Shown: positions 45,362 through 57,629 of the stretch, piece by piece | How positions within the stretch are numbered: position 1 is the stretch's first letter | Layout of the letters: each line of letters starts with the position of its first letter | Made by a program: the position numbers and the translations under genes | The notes under the pieces: generated by a model | Databases searched by the model: none | What the model saw: the letters and a program-made list of their open reading frames with translations, nothing else | Told to the model about the DNA's origin: nothing | Assembly: GCA_033439255.1 (NCBI GenBank) | Contig: CM065879.1 | Span: forward strand, 4,594,501-4,658,500 | From: Hericium rajendrae | Taxonomy: Eukaryota; Basidiomycota; Agaricomycetes; Russulales; Hericiaceae | Length of the DNA: 64,000 bases | Direction: 5' to 3'

Positions 45362-47478
45362 TCACATCTTGGACACCTCTTTTGTTTCAACCTCAGGACG
45401 CAAAGGCATGATGAGGACGGTATCCCACTTCTCGTGACGAGCTTTGACTGTTGAGACTTTATGAGCCAGCGAGGCTAGCTTCAGCGCAACTCCGGGTTTA
45501 CGGGCGTCCACACTTGACATATCTTTTCCGCTGGCTGAGAACGAGCCCCAGGCCTGGCCTGGCTTTGCATGAGTATGAACCCCGAATGTCACCTGCGTCG
45601 ATGGTCAGAACCCATATGATCTAGAGACGCGGCCAATGCACAACTCACCTGTCCTTGCATCTGCCCGTGGCTCACGAAAAGCGCGTGTTCCCTGGCGTCA
45701 AGGGCTCCAGCAACTGTGGATAAGTTCAAATCAAATGAATCGAGCTGCGACAGTCGTCGATAGGTCACATATCGCACACCAAAAATCAGGTCCGCCTTCG
45801 TGATACCATGTTCGTGGCCGTAAATTCGGACGATATCATCTGCGTAGTTCTGAAGCCAGAGCTTCGGGTGCTCCAGGTTCTTGATATACTTATGATTTGC
45901 CTTCTCTGTATAGAGATGTGCAGTCCCTTTGTTTGCCTGAACATCAAAGGTGTCCGGATGCCGCGAGCTGATCGAGAAAGAATGAGAGATATTCCGAACG
46001 TGAGACAGAAGGAGGCCATACTCGGAATATCCCATGTTCCAGTCAAGAGTAAGATGGTCCTGAGCATGATGGAGGCCTCGGTGTACTGCTGTGAATCTGT
46101 TCTGCTTGCGGTGTCCCCGTTTAATATATCCGTACTCTGACAGGCTCTTTATGTAGCTCGCATGTCCGCCCGAAGACTCAAGGGGTTTGAAGGCATTGAA
46201 CAGTGTGACGAACCGCCCTTGCGGCTTTGATAAGTAGCCCACCGCGCCGAGTGCGACAGGCGACGGTGTCCACAAGGGAAGGTTGACTGGATAACAATAA
46301 GTCGATGAAAGGCAGAAGAAAGAGTGATACATACGCCCAGCATGAAACTCGTGCTTGAGGTGTGTTCGGTATTGCTCCTCATCAGCTTCTTCCCCGGTCG
46401 CAATCGTCGCGATGGTGGGTGGCGTTGATCGAGAAGTAGCAATAGGTGCGGCTTTATTCTTCGAAGGAGTGCTGTTTTCCGGCACCGGGAATTCGTAGCA
46501 TGGCTTCTCGGAAGGTATGCTGGGTTCGGGCATAGGGAAAGGGATGCGGGGCAGGCCAGGCGGGATCTGGTGACTTGGGTGTCTGTCTTCATCCCCATGG
46601 GGCTGGGTGCGGTCATCTAGCGTATGTTTGAGAATATGGACTGGAACAGTTGCCTGTGATCGAGTTAGCTAACAGAAAATAAAGCGCGAACGACACATCT
46701 TACCACAAACATCGCGAACGTGTCCTTCAAGTTTTTCTCGCATTTCTCTCGGCGAGCCTTGGTGTCCTTCCAGTTAAAGACACGATGAGTCCGGGACTGA
46801 CGGGCATGTTCCTTGAAGGCGGTGTAGACATCTTCGAGTGCCCTGGGAAATGGACCAATATGATGAGTAAAACGAAGATATTAGATTCAAGAATTGAGTA
46901 GTGTACTGACTGTATCACGTTTGAAGTGGGAGATTTCAAGTCCTCGCGGACTCTTTCACCTGCAGCGAGCACTACCCCTCGCAAAAATTCGACTATCATC
47001 GCGCATTCCCGGAGACTCTGATCCCAATGGTGATCGTTGTCCTTGAGCCATAGGAAATAAGCCTTAGTTACAGGACAAGGAGGCCAGCGCTCACCGACAC
47101 TTCCTTGTAGACCTCATATATACGAAGGAGGGTTTGACCGACTGCCTGTAGGCCGGGGACTGGGGCAAATTGCAGCAGGTCGACGCTGACAGAGAGTATC
47201 TTGTAGCCCATCACGGCGCCATGACCAAGAACGGACGCAACGGCGTATAACAGACGCTTAACACGCAATTAGTATAATAGGCAGGGGCATGATAAGTAAT
47301 ATGACTGTACCTGTCCAAGCGAAAGGTGTCCGTGTGCTGCACTAACTCGAGCGAAGAACTTAGAGATATCGCCGGCATGCACGAGGGTGGGCCCGACAAT
47401 AGTAACAATGGCGCTCGTGCCGGTGGAACTTTGTGCACCATGGGGAATGTTACGAGAAGCTTCAGTTGCAACTGGCAT
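45362..47478 (-). CDS. MLKL-like four-helix domain protein with undescribed C-terminal domain
   Basis: First exons fit as 47478-47311, 47256-47095, 47041-46911, 46842-46704 and 46653-46335, then further exons to the stop at 45362; about 590 residues. After a Ser/Thr-rich head (MPVATEASRNIPHGAQSSTG), residues of about 75-200 (FAPVPGLQAVGQTLLRIYEV, CAMIVEFLRGVVLAAGERV, ALEDVYTAFKEHARQ, EKCEKNLKDTFAMF) have the spacing of the four-helix bundle of MLKL/HeLo-like cell-death proteins, common in basidiomycetes. A Pro-rich linker follows, then a second domain with LPLWTPSPVALGAVGYLSKP and QGRFVTLFNAFKP, and later HALFVSHGQMQGQ, seen in many basidiomycete proteins but without a name I know. No kinase or NACHT domain is present. 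A TATATAAG box lies about 150 bp upstream. The gene looks intact. Confidence 0.7.
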
Positions 47479-50388
47479 GGTGTAGTTTGAGAGAGAGATT
47501 CTGATAAACAATTGCTCGCCAGTGAGGACAGGCTGAAATCCGCGAAGTGAACATGTCAAACCTTGGTTCGTGTCGAGCGATGCAGACGGTGGTGTTGAGT
47601 ATCAGTGCTACTGACCCCACTGCGGCTTATATACACTCTCCAGCGTCCTCACTCTCATTTCAAAAGGATGTCTACCAACAACCCTATGAAAAGTCTTCAG
47701 CCTCGTGGACAAACGCTATGGCGCACGTCCGTGCCATCCTCAGAATAGTCGGTGTGTCGGACAGTGCCTGTACGCCTCGCCCATACCACATTGCGTTAAT
47801 GAGATAGAGGAAATCTGTTGGCCGGTCAGCGAAGGAACAGTGATTCCGAGCATGATTGAAGTCGGAGTCGCGGTCAACTTGAAGTTAGATGAAGGAAACG
47901 CGAACGGACTACAGATTACGTCAGCTTCCTTGGTAGTCCATCCTCCTCCGAGTCTCAGTCCGTCCTCCCAATCGTCTTCAACACTGTGCTGCCTCTCATC
48001 GCAGCGTCCATATTCCGCGCTCTGCTATCGCTGCACGGTGTTCATAAACTTGTGTCAGTTCCTTACGTTCAGAATTATCCAGATCCCAAAATTATCGACT
48101 TTGTTCCCTACTCTCGCTCTTCTTTTCGCCATCTGGCAGGCGGCGTTTGGCAAGCCTGATCTTCAGCTCGAGGACAGTCGGCAATCCCTGCTTATGCTCA
48201 CCACGTTCCCGCTATGAAATTAACCACCGTTCAACTGTATCCCCGAATCAGCCTCGCATGAAAGACGCTTCGAGCCTTCAACGTAGTATCTCGACGGTTC
48301 CGTGGCATATCCTCCGCGATTCGCGGGTCCAGCAATGCACCAATTGGCGGGCATGATGAAGCATGAGGCGAGCGACATGAAAGGTACCGTGATGTCGTTC
48401 ACTAATGACCTCATGCCCCACCTCCATTCTACTGCGGTGATCACGCTACATCAGGGCCGTCGACGGCTCGCTGTGTTCGTGTGCCCAAAGCCTCAAGCCA
48501 TATGGAGCTCTCTGTGTACTGTCGTCGTGTTCTGCTATGTTTTTTAGTATCGGAGACTCGGTTCGATGACGGAAAATCGCCACCCATGCGTTCGCCACGG
48601 ATTGCTGACCACCTTCCACGATCCTCAGCGTGTCGCAGGAGCACCTGTCATCGCATCGTGGCCAGATTGATCAAGATCTTGTGTTGGCCACTGATGAATG
48701 CATACAGTATCTTATCCTTCGGTATGAGCTGAACTCTTCTCTGAAGGTGGGCTGCAGACCCCAGCCTCTGCAGCGCTTCAACCGCGCTTCGGCCCTAAAA
48801 ATCAAAGTCATTATTGCGATCTGGCCTGCGTGTCATGGCAATGGATATCTTGCCTAGAACTACTCCGGAGGGCCCACGCTCACTGCACGCGCACTGCACG
48901 AGGCTGCAGCCCATGTTCAGTCTCAGCGTAACTGGAGGGACATGGATTTCTAGAACCCGGCATCCCTGACTGGCGCCAAAAATCGTACGGTGGCCTGCTC
49001 TGATCTACGGCATTCAAACCACATCACGTTTGCAATCGTCAAGATCTGCAGCCTGCCGGTGAGGTCGTTACGGCAGCTGTCGTCGGAGCCGTATCTTTTC
49101 CGCGTCCTTTCCGAACTCCACGTTGACCGCACGCGATGATGGCAAAGTAGCACGGCAATTACGCGCGGTCAAGCGGTGTGGTGCGCGGAACGCGAGTAGG
49201 TTGTACGAAGGAATAGCGGTCCCAGTATATGGCTTACGGGCTAGCCATCTCTGCTGAGATAGTGATCAGCACAGATATTTCGGTCCTCAATCTAGGAGGA
49301 AACGTTTCGTCCCGCACACATGTGCGATATTCACTCCAGTTCTTCTGATCATGCTGAACAGAGCTGCGTATCTAGTTCACGTTCCCTACAGTCCTTGCCT
49401 TTGACTCCGCTTTGACTCGCTCCGACGACAGCAGTGCAGTGCCTCTAGATCGAGAGCATAGTACGTATTGCCCGCAGGCACTCGTACTGACGGAGGCTGG
49501 CATGCTGTGCGGCCTGTCGTACCTTGGTCTGCAAGTACCTCAACGCACAATGCGTGTGTTAATGCCGTTATGGCGCTGGCCACGTTTGGACGGACGAACA
49601 CGATGGATTGTAAGCAAGAGCACAGCAACGACAGACAGCGCATATCTTTCACAGAGGCTCCAAAATGGACGTGGCCTGGCCTATTCCTTTTGAGTAAAGT
49701 ATACTCATCTTCCTGCCAAATATGAGCACCGTGCTTGCTTTCCGTTCTGTGCACATCGGTGGAACTCAGACGACTGAAATTGCTAATAACGACAGTGACG
49801 TCAACGTACGACAACGTAGAGCAGCTGGCGCAGCTCCAAAAACATATGATGAGTTGATTGCAGAGGCTAGACGATACAGGGATAATACGAGAAAGGAGAA
49901 AAATACAGTGATGCATATGATGTATGGTACTATCGTAGAGTAAATATACGGTCCGTGCGCGACGTCCGGGATCATAACGATCCTGAGAGATAAGGAAAAG
50001 AGGAAAGAATAGCCAAGGCATACTGGGACATCCGCCTGGCCTAGGCGGAGGTCCCACTATGTCTTGGCTGCTCCCGAGAGGGGAGCTCATGTATGGCGTG
50101 TATTGAGAAACCAAAACCAACCGTAGCTTTATGATGAAGTGCAGCATCGCCGGGACGACAGAGCTGCTTGAGCTCCAGGACAGTTCGTGGAATGATTCCT
50201 TGGAAGTCATGGCCCGGCGCGCTGAAGCGTCGGCAGGGCCTAGTCAAGACTTCCAATACCATGCAGAGGACAGATCTGCAGTCGAAAGGATAGCGTGTCA
50301 ATCTTGATTATGCCCTCGCAACCCGGAAGAAGGATCCCATCCAAGCAATCGTCGTGGCGCGCTGGAAGGAGGAACATACCACCCGCCT
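47479..50388. other. Gene-poor stretch
   Basis: About 2.9 kb with no supportable gene. A hydrophobic plus-strand reading at about 47950-48140 and a long minus-strand frame at 49386-50210 were examined, and neither shows a family motif. The part next to 47479 holds the promoter of the MLKL-like gene. Confidence 0.35.
47626..47633 (-). promoter_or_regulatory. Candidate TATA box of the MLKL-like gene
   Basis: TATATAAG on the minus strand, about 150 bp before the start codon at 47478, within the normal range for a fungal promoter plus leader. Confidence 0.45.
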
Positions 50389-51732
50389 CTAATGCCAGCG
50401 TCCGGGCACAGTCTGATCTTCATCCACATCCATCCGCTCATCCCACGGCGCATCCCAATACCCATGCACCTCCGCGGCCTTGAACCCAAAACCAGCATCA
50501 CTGCCATCGCTCTCCTTATCGACGCCAAACCCGTCAAGCAGAGCCTCCAGATCGAGCCGCGCGACCGCGCCCAGGTCCATCGCCACCGCGACATGCGCCT
50601 GTGACCAATGGACGTCCGCGGGCAGCGCAGGCGTGCAGAAGCCGATGTAGGCCGGGGATACGGCGGGGTTGTAGGGCACGGTGCCGTACGGCGCGGGATC
50701 GGGGCCTAGCACGAGGCCGGCCTCGAGGGCCTCTACGAGCATCTTCTCGATGGCGGAGGAGAGGGCACTGGGCGCGGAGGGCGGGCGACTGGACAGCGAG
50801 GGAAAGTCGTTTAGTGAGGAGCAGTTGGACAGCGCCGGGCTTGGCGGAGCGTCACTGGAGCAACTTGTGCCAGACGTCGAAGAGGCGAGAGAGTACGACG
50901 ACAGTGTCGGGGATGCGGGCGGGTGTTCGGCGAAGGACGTGAAGGAGGAGCTTGCGGGCGATGGTGGAGAGGTGAATGGAACAGGAAGGTCAAGGCCCGT
51001 GTGGTGGACATCATCCCAGCTCTGAAGTGCGGATGAAGACAAGCAAGGCGAGTCCGGTGAGAAATCTGACGTGGCGGAGGACCACGCTGGCGAGAAAGAG
51101 CGGTCAAAACCGGATGACGGCGAGCTCGAGCGCGACGAGAATGAGGCTGTACTTGGCGATGGAGGGGTGGCCCATGATGCAAAAGATGGCGCGGGGCTGG
51201 GTGGAGGTGAGAATCGGTTGAGAGGCGTCTGCGGCGGGCTCAGAATGGAGTATGGCGTGTCCCTGACATGAGAATCGGTGGGCATGGTCATCATTCTCGA
51301 CGGCGATGGGTGAGTGGGGTTGTGGCAGTGGCTGCCCAGTCGACAGTTGGGGTTTGTGCAGCGCTTGCGGCTGCACTGGAGACACGGTTGCATATTGCCA
51401 TGAGCCTTCTGCATGTGGGCGCACTTTAAGTGTCGTGTGAGGTGTCCTCTCTGAGAGAACTTCTTGTTGCAGCCGGGCTTGGTGCATGAAAACGGTCTGC
51501 AAGACTCAGATAAGCGCGATCTTTGTAGTAAAGTATGATAATACGAACTGAATGCCGGTGTGCGACATGACATGGAGAGTCATCCCACTCAACGTGGCGT
51601 AGGCCTTTCCGCATCTCCTGCAGGGATAAGCGGGCATGACATCGTCTTGTTGGACGGTCTGTGATGGAATACATGCGAGATCAGTAACGTGTCATTGGGA
51701 ATAAGTCGATTTCGTACGGTTTGGTTGGCCAT
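50389..51732 (-). CDS. C2H2 zinc finger protein, probable transcription factor
   Basis: A probable nuclear DNA-binding regulator of 410 residues. Three exons fit with the frame kept: 51732-51718, 51658-51549 and 51496-50389. The first finger is YPCRRCGKAYATLSGMTLHV with its second His in MSHTG; the second is FSCTKPGCNKKFSQRGHLTR with HLKCAH. The two are adjacent with a normal HTG linker. A Cys-rich patch CLQCSRKRCTNPNCRLGSHC follows. The middle (about 110-280) is Ser/Pro-rich and disordered, a usual activation-region pattern, and the C-terminus is acidic and aromatic (HGYWDAPWDERMDVDEDQ). The tiny first exon (MANQT) is inferred from splice consensus; translation could instead begin at MPAYPC (51637). 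Target genes are unknown. Confidence 0.82.
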
Positions 51733-53658
51733 GTCAATAAAGGCGGATTGGACTTGTGAGACGGTCAGAAATTTGCTTGTGGTGGAAGGAAAGATAGAGG
51801 ATATCAGGCGGAACAGATGGGGAGAGACGTCTTTTGTAGGAGCGAGAACAAGCTAGATTTGCTCAGCCACGAATACAAGGCGGGGATCCAGAACAAAAAG
51901 AGATAGGCGCCGGGTCCTCGCGCGACGTATCGGTCGTGCTCCGACACAAGAGACAGGTGAAATGACTATAAGGAGTCGGATTCCTTCTTGTTGCGACCAC
52001 AGAGCATCCCCAATTTACTTACCTCATCTTGAGTCTGAGCCATGATCCGGATGGCAGCAGATTCGGGCGCACGCCTGCCACACCTCAGAGGAAGCCTGCT
52101 CAGCAAAGAACCATGGTTGCTCCGACACGGGCGTCTCCGCCGTCCAGGGGCGTGTCACCTTCATGGGCCATAGGAAAGCGAAAGAAAGAGACGACAGATG
52201 TATGGTGCGTAGGAGAGCAGTATCGTCGTAGACCGCAGTTTGCTATAGGCCAGGATCCTTGGTTCATCATCTCGAGGATCCGAGGAGCGGTCAACTATCG
52301 GGAGGGTGATCTTGTTCCAGTTTGAAATGCTAAAGCATCCGCTGCAAGAATGTCCTGGCTCGCAATAAAACAACAATAAAGATCAAGGCGGGAACAAGCG
52401 TACTGCTGCTTCGCGCGCTAAGCAGCTGATTTTCGGAGCTGGCCAGATTTGTAGGAGCACATGCATGATGGTGGATCCAATTTTCTCGAATTTCTCGGAT
52501 TATCCATTGATGCTGCCGCGTGGAACGATGACGGGGCCAGACCAGGCGGCGCATTCCGTGCACAGGGAGTATAGCAGCTCGGGAGGTGGCGGTGACGTGA
52601 TAGGGTCATCAGAAGGCTTGACTAACTGTGCATTGGAAGAGAAGAGAGGAAGGTGAAACCGTACGATCTGCTATGTACTTACAGGCCATCGTGGTCTCAG
52701 CGTGGGTCACCGCGCAGTGCGCACCCTTCCAAAAGTTCCAAATTGAGAGCTGATCAGAGTCGCGTTCGCCGATAGCGCATAATTTGTCCGGATCCTCAGG
52801 CCTTGAAGCGTAGCATTGATACGACCTTGCATAGGCAATGTATACGCCGAACGAGCTGATAGATAACAGGATATATCCAAGCACATGGCCGTCCGCGCCG
52901 TTGCGAGCGTCGTGTTGGACAATTGGAGGATCTCCGGATCGGGGCGATGCTGGCGCCTAGCCAACATGCGGGAATTGCAAATTGATGCCAGCGCCAAACT
53001 TTAAGCTGCTCGTCGCCAATTGCATTTGAAGGCCTTTGTATTCCCTTCCTTCCTTCCTCCTCTTGTTTTCCGTCGTCAGGCTGGGACGTACTTTCTCATT
53101 ATCGTCTTTTCTGGCATACAATGATTCCAGCTCTCAATCATTATCGAAGCCCCCAACAACTGTGGAACGACACGTGTGCCGAGTGGTAGCTGGGGGTCTC
53201 AGACTTCAGTGCTACGTATGTTACGCTGTTCTGCTCCTTGAGGTTGAAAGCCTGCTTACCATCCAGGTTCTTAGTCACGGAACCAGCCGTTTCGAGCATC
53301 CATGGATGATATTTGACTCGAATGAGAGGTCTGATCAACGCCATGATCGACGTTCCATCCTATCCTGTCAATCAGTGCATTCGCGCTCGCCATCGTGGCG
53401 GGCTTCTTTTACCATTCTCTTCGACTATTAATGATCGCTCGAAGCACAGGCTGCGTCTCGACTTCATGTATTAGGAACGCGGCTTCGAAGCCGTCTTTCC
53501 ACCGCAAACCGTGGCAGGGCGTCTCAGAGCCCCTATTCATGTTCTCCGTTCACAACGGTCGAAGAACGGAAGGAAGAACGGAAGTATATCATACGTTGTA
53601 ACTAGCACGATCAACGATCCAAGCTTCCGGTTTTGCCTCCGTCTCACGCTCGCCCGTC
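51733..53658. other. Intergenic, nothing recognised
   Basis: A 1.9-kb stretch between the zinc finger gene and the MFS gene, which are divergent, so both promoters should lie here. Missing upstream exons of the MFS gene may be near 53400-53650, but I could not define them. Confidence 0.35.
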
Positions 53659-55523
53659 GTGTTGGATTCAATTTCCACGGCGGTCCTTCCACAAACTGTC
53701 TTTCAGCGGGTTGGAGGTTCTCCGACGTTGGAACGATCGGAAAGGTCCGTGTTTGTCTGCGACTTCGATGCGCTATTCTTCCCAAATTGCAGTGGAATCG
53801 AGCTTGCCCACTGCGTCGTAGCCATTGGCCCGCTCATCCTCAGCCCGCTCAGCGAGATCTTCGGCCGCTCGCGCGTTCTGCAGCTCGCGAACTTCTGGTT
53901 CCTCGTATGCCCCCATCCATCACTGCTATACTTATCCCTGTACCCACATTGTGCTAGCCTGGAACCTCGGCTGCGGCTTCGCGCAAAACACCGCGCAGCT
54001 CCTCATCTTCCGCTTGCTCGCCGGCCTCGGCGGCTCCGCGCCGCTCTCCGTGCGCCCTTCACCTCTTCTACATCCTTGGCTGGGTTGACGAAGATGGGGT
54101 GCAGGTCTCGGGCGGCGTCATCGGCGACATGTTCGGAACGAGGGACCGCGGGCAGGCGCTGGCGCTGTACACGCTTGCGCCGCTGCTCGGGCCCGTCGTC
54201 GGTGCGTGGATTGGGGAGAAGTCGACTTGGCGCTGGGTGGTGCGTACTCATCCACGTTTATGCGCGTGAGCTGACGCTATGCGGGCGTGGGGCTAGTTCT
54301 ATTCGACATGCATGGCGGACGCGTGTGTACAGGTCGTGGGGATGCTGTTTCTGAGGGAAAGTAGGTGGTCGTCCAGGTTGGGATGTGTCGCATGAATTTA
54401 CTATGGTTCGACAGCCTACCCACCTGTCCTATTGGAGAACAAAGCCGCGCGCATCCGCGGCGAGATGAGCCCAGAAGACCGTGTTCATATAACTATACGC
54501 ACCATCTTCGAAGACGATAACCGACAGTGCGTCCCGTCCGTCTTCTCTCCCTTGTTCTGATCCGACGAGTACCCTGCATCAGCTGGCGCACGATCCTCGC
54601 GCGCGCACTGATCCGCCCGCTCGAACTGTTCATCACGGAGCCCATCGTCCAGCTGTTCGGCGTCTACATGGCCTTCGTCTACGGCCTGCTCTATCGTGCG
54701 CCGCTTTGCCTCCTCGCCTGCTTCTTCGCTTCCTCACGGTGCCTGAGTTAGTCTTCATCACGACGCTCCCGGCCATCTTCCAGAAGACGCATCACGAGTC
54801 GCTCGGGATCTCGGGACTGCACTATGTCGCGCTCGGCGGGGGCCTGTTCGCCGCGACGCAGGTCGGCGCATGCATGATGGATCGGTTGTACGCAAAGCTC
54901 AGTGCGCAGAACGGCGGAATAGGGAAGCCTGAGTCCCGGCTCCGTGCGTACTAGTTCCTCCTCGTGATGTGCATTGGGACTAAACGGATGGGCTTTGATT
55001 AGCGACGATATACCCCGGGACGGTGCTGCTCCAGGCAGGCCTGCTCATCACGGGCTGGAGCGCGCAGAACCGCGTGTTCGTTCGAGCTTTGATTTGACCG
55101 GCTAAAGGGCATCGCACTCGTTGGCGCAGGCGTGACGTTCAACATGCTGAGCATGCAGACTTACATCATCGACGCGTTCTCGCTGTACGCAGCGTCCGGT
55201 GCGTACATCTTTGCTTTGTTGTAGCTCCTGCTCAGCACTAATCTGGATCCAGCGCTCGCGGCGACGACGTTCCTACGCTGCCTCGCGGGCTTTGGCTTCC
55301 CGCTCTTCGCACCCGCGCTATTCGCTGTGCTTAGCTATGGCAGCGGTGACACGCTCCTCGCAGGCATCGCTTTGCTCGCTGCACCCGTGTACGTTCCCTC
55401 TCCTCCCGTCACGCGCGTGCTGAGTCCCGATGCAGGCCCTATCTCTTCTGGAAGTATGGGGAGCGAATCCGGGGGATGAGTCACCGGGCTGGGAATGGCA
55501 TAGCGATCGCACGGGCAGCATGA
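53659..55523 (+). CDS. MFS transporter, 12-helix DHA1/polyamine type, N-terminus unclear
   Basis: A membrane exporter of the DHA1 branch of the major facilitator superfamily. Exons give AIGPLILSPLSEIFGRSRVL (about 53819-53880), then after an intron AWNLGCGFAQNTAQLLIFRL and LAGLGGSAPLS. VSGGVIGDMFGTRDRGQALA and the antiporter-type LLGPVVGAWIGE follow, then ETYPPVLLENKAARIRGEMS and LFITEPIVQLFGVYMAFVYG. The last helices include YIIDAFSLYAASALAATTFL and GFGFPLFAPALF, and the stop is at 55521-55523. Helix order and loop motifs match the family. The usual first helix and the RNW-type start are not visible before 53800, so the true start may lie in an upstream exon or be lost. The stop region sits 430 bp before the Ngaro element. 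Confidence 0.78.
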
Positions 55524-55796
55524 TGTACGATGTAGATGTCTAATTGTTGCGAAATACACAGTTGCGTACGGCCTGGCCCAAGCTCGAGCACCCTGCTCCG
55601 CGGACTGCCGGTATCTAAGCGATAGTGCAGCGTTAGCGGTGATACACATCAGCCTCTATAAATCAGCTTCTGGCGATGGATCTGTGTATACGTATAAAAA
55701 CAATAGCATAGCATCAGAAAGACAAAGCGTCGTTGCGACGCGTGGACGCGTCAGAGCGCGATCCTTGTATTCGTGGGACCGTGGCTGAGGCCCAGC

Positions 55797-55803
55797 CCAC
55801 GTG
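55797..55803. promoter_or_regulatory. CACGTG box upstream of the split promoter
   Basis: A palindromic CACGTG site about 150 bp upstream of the TATA box at 55947. Basic helix-loop-helix factors bind such sites in fungi. Its link to the gene at 61497 is inferred from position only. Confidence 0.3.
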
Positions 55804-55946
55804 GTCCCGACGCGCTGGTGCGCCCCCCGATCGGGCAGGCGCCCAGTAACGCTTTGACTTCCAAATTCCCGCCAGCCACATCTCGTTGTGTGCGGTCAAG
55901 GCACTGCTGCTATGGCCATCTTGTACGCTTTGATCTCGGGGACCCT

Positions 55947-55952
55947 TATAAA
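55947..55952 (+). promoter_or_regulatory. TATA box directly before the Ngaro insertion
   Basis: TATAAA ends one base before the first base of the Ngaro element. Without the element it would lie about 110 bp upstream of the ATG at 61497, a normal distance for a fungal gene, so it was probably that gene's TATA box. Confidence 0.55.
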
Positions 55953-56332
55953 TCGTGTTTAGACTGTTGTTTACACGAGGCTAATCTTCTGTGATCCACC
56001 ACGCGACGCTTCGCGCTTTGTCAGGCCGCGCCCCGACTCGCTCTTGGTCGCCAGCCATCGTACGCTCGCCGCGCGAGACAGCCTCGCAGGCGTCGCGGAA
56101 CCTTTGGCGGGGGTGATGCGCTGACCGCGGTTGTCCGCCGCGGTTGGTCAGCGATGTCTCGGAACCCCCTACCACGACATGGGGGGTTTAAGAGCTGAGC
56201 GTAGCGGGACTTTATGTCCCCTAGCCTCTCTCTTCTCCTCCCAGGTTCGTCTCTTCTCGCTTGAAGAATTTCGCACCGCGTGCTAACTCGCTGCTCTACC
56301 CGCAGAGTAGTCTAGAGCGCCTTTTTTGAGCT
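55953..56332 (+). repeat. Ngaro split direct repeat A1
   Basis: A 380-bp left end, repeated at 60637-61016 with one base different. It also acts as the promoter side of the element. Confidence 0.92.
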
Positions 56333-56366
56333 ATTAATTCATTCTTCACATCTGTCGAATCAACTC

Positions 56367-57629
56367 ATGTCTGATCACAATGGCTCACCGCCCAAGGACA
56401 CTACGCCGTCCGAGACGCACTCTAGCGGAGCCCCTCAGTCCCGCGCAGGGAAATCCCGAGTGCCCGAGCCCGGAGAGTTCAACTCCGAGCTCAACACCGC
56501 GTGCCTCGCTGTTGTCGAGGATTACCGGTCTGGGAAGTCGTCGATGGCGGACGCTTCGCTCGCCCTCGTCCAGGTGCTCGCCAAGCACTCCGACGTCCCC
56601 GTCCAACGGCGAGAGATCGCTTTCAGGGCCTTCTTTGAGCAGATCAGGGAACACGAGCAACGCACCGCCCTCTCATCCCAGCGCGGTAAAGAGGTCGAGC
56701 CCGGATCCGGACCAGCCCCACCCGTCGAGGATGGATCGGACTCGGAAGACCACGAGGAGGCTCCTCACCAGGATAAGCAGCCCCTTTCACTCAAGAGAGG
56801 AGCTGACGACGAGGGAGACCGCACCGATACTGGCAAGCGTCGCATCGACGAGTCAATCATCCCTTTTGCCCAGTCGGGAAGTCTATCCGGACTCAGTGCC
56901 GATCTGCGAGCCACGCTCAAGCTCAAAGAAAATTACACCAGGAACCTCGAGTCCGCCAAGCAACTCGTCATCTCCAACCCAGAGGTTCCAGACTTCCCAC
57001 AGGCGCTTTGGAAAGATGTTCTCGCCAACAACTTTGTCGACCTCGACAAGGTCCTCTCAGGCGAATACAGCACATCAGGGGACCCAAAGGTTGTCGAGAA
57101 GTTCGGTGACACCGGGTACACACTCACGGCCGGAGATATCAAGGCTTCCAAGAGCGTCCGCTCCCACGGAGAGTGGATCATCGCTTGGGGTGCTTACGCC
57201 GACGCCGTCGAGTTTGCCTATCCCCACAGGCGTCGAGAGCTGCGCCTCTACAGCGCGGAGATCACCCGGCTCTTCGGTGCAACTCTCGTCGAATCTGCAG
57301 ACCGAGTCATCCAATTCGACCGCGCTGCCAGGTCCCGCGCTGCCAGGTCCAACCGCATTCTCCTCTCCGAGATCGGGAACTTCAACGACCTCAGCGTCAG
57401 CCACTTCACAAGCGCGGGAGCAGGAGCTGGGAAGCCACCTGCGAAGCCGCAAGCTCCGGGAAACCGAAGCTCGAACGAGATCTGCCACCGCTTCAACCTC
57501 GGCACCTGTGCCTCTCGCTCGTGCAAGTTCCGCCACGCCTGCTTTACCTGCAAAGCGCGTGACCACGGTGCGAATTCCTGCGGCAAAGCGTCGGGCTCGG
57601 GCACGCAGCCCAAGCTCGAACGCAAGTAA
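56367..57629 (+). CDS. Ngaro gag-like protein
   Basis: A 420-residue protein, probably the particle-forming and nucleic-acid-binding part of the Ngaro element. The N-terminal half is Ser/Glu-rich and disordered. The middle is helical (SGSLSGLSADLRATLKLKEN onwards), like the gag-like domain of fungal YR retroelements. The C-terminus carries a CCCH-type unit CHRFNLGTCASRSCKFRH (from about residue 372) and a CCHC knuckle CFTCKARDHGANSC (from about 391). The pol frame overlaps it in another frame. Confidence 0.82.
   Translation: MSDHNGSPPKDTTPSETHSSGAPQSRAGKSRVPEPGEFNSELNTACLAVVEDYRSGKSSMADASLALVQVLAKHSDVPVQRREIAFRAFFEQIREHEQRTALSSQRGKEVEPGSGPAPPVEDGSDSEDHEEAPHQDKQPLSLKRGADDEGDRTDTGKRRIDESIIPFAQSGSLSGLSADLRATLKLKENYTRNLESAKQLVISNPEVPDFPQALWKDVLANNFVDLDKVLSGEYSTSGDPKVVEKFGDTGYTLTAGDIKASKSVRSHGEWIIAWGAYADAVEFAYPHRRRELRLYSAEITRLFGATLVESADRVIQFDRAARSRAARSNRILLSEIGNFNDLSVSHFTSAGAGAGKPPAKPQAPGNRSSNEICHRFNLGTCASRSCKFRHACFTCKARDHGANSCGKASGSGTQPKLERK

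Noticed and set aside
47940-48140. Plus-strand reading SVLPIVFNTVLPLIAASIF with protein-like character
   Set aside because: Isolated stretch with no start, splice context or recognised family.
49386-50210. 274-codon minus-strand open frame
   Set aside because: Ser/Leu/Cys-rich with no domain or helix pattern; no good start context or neighbouring exons.
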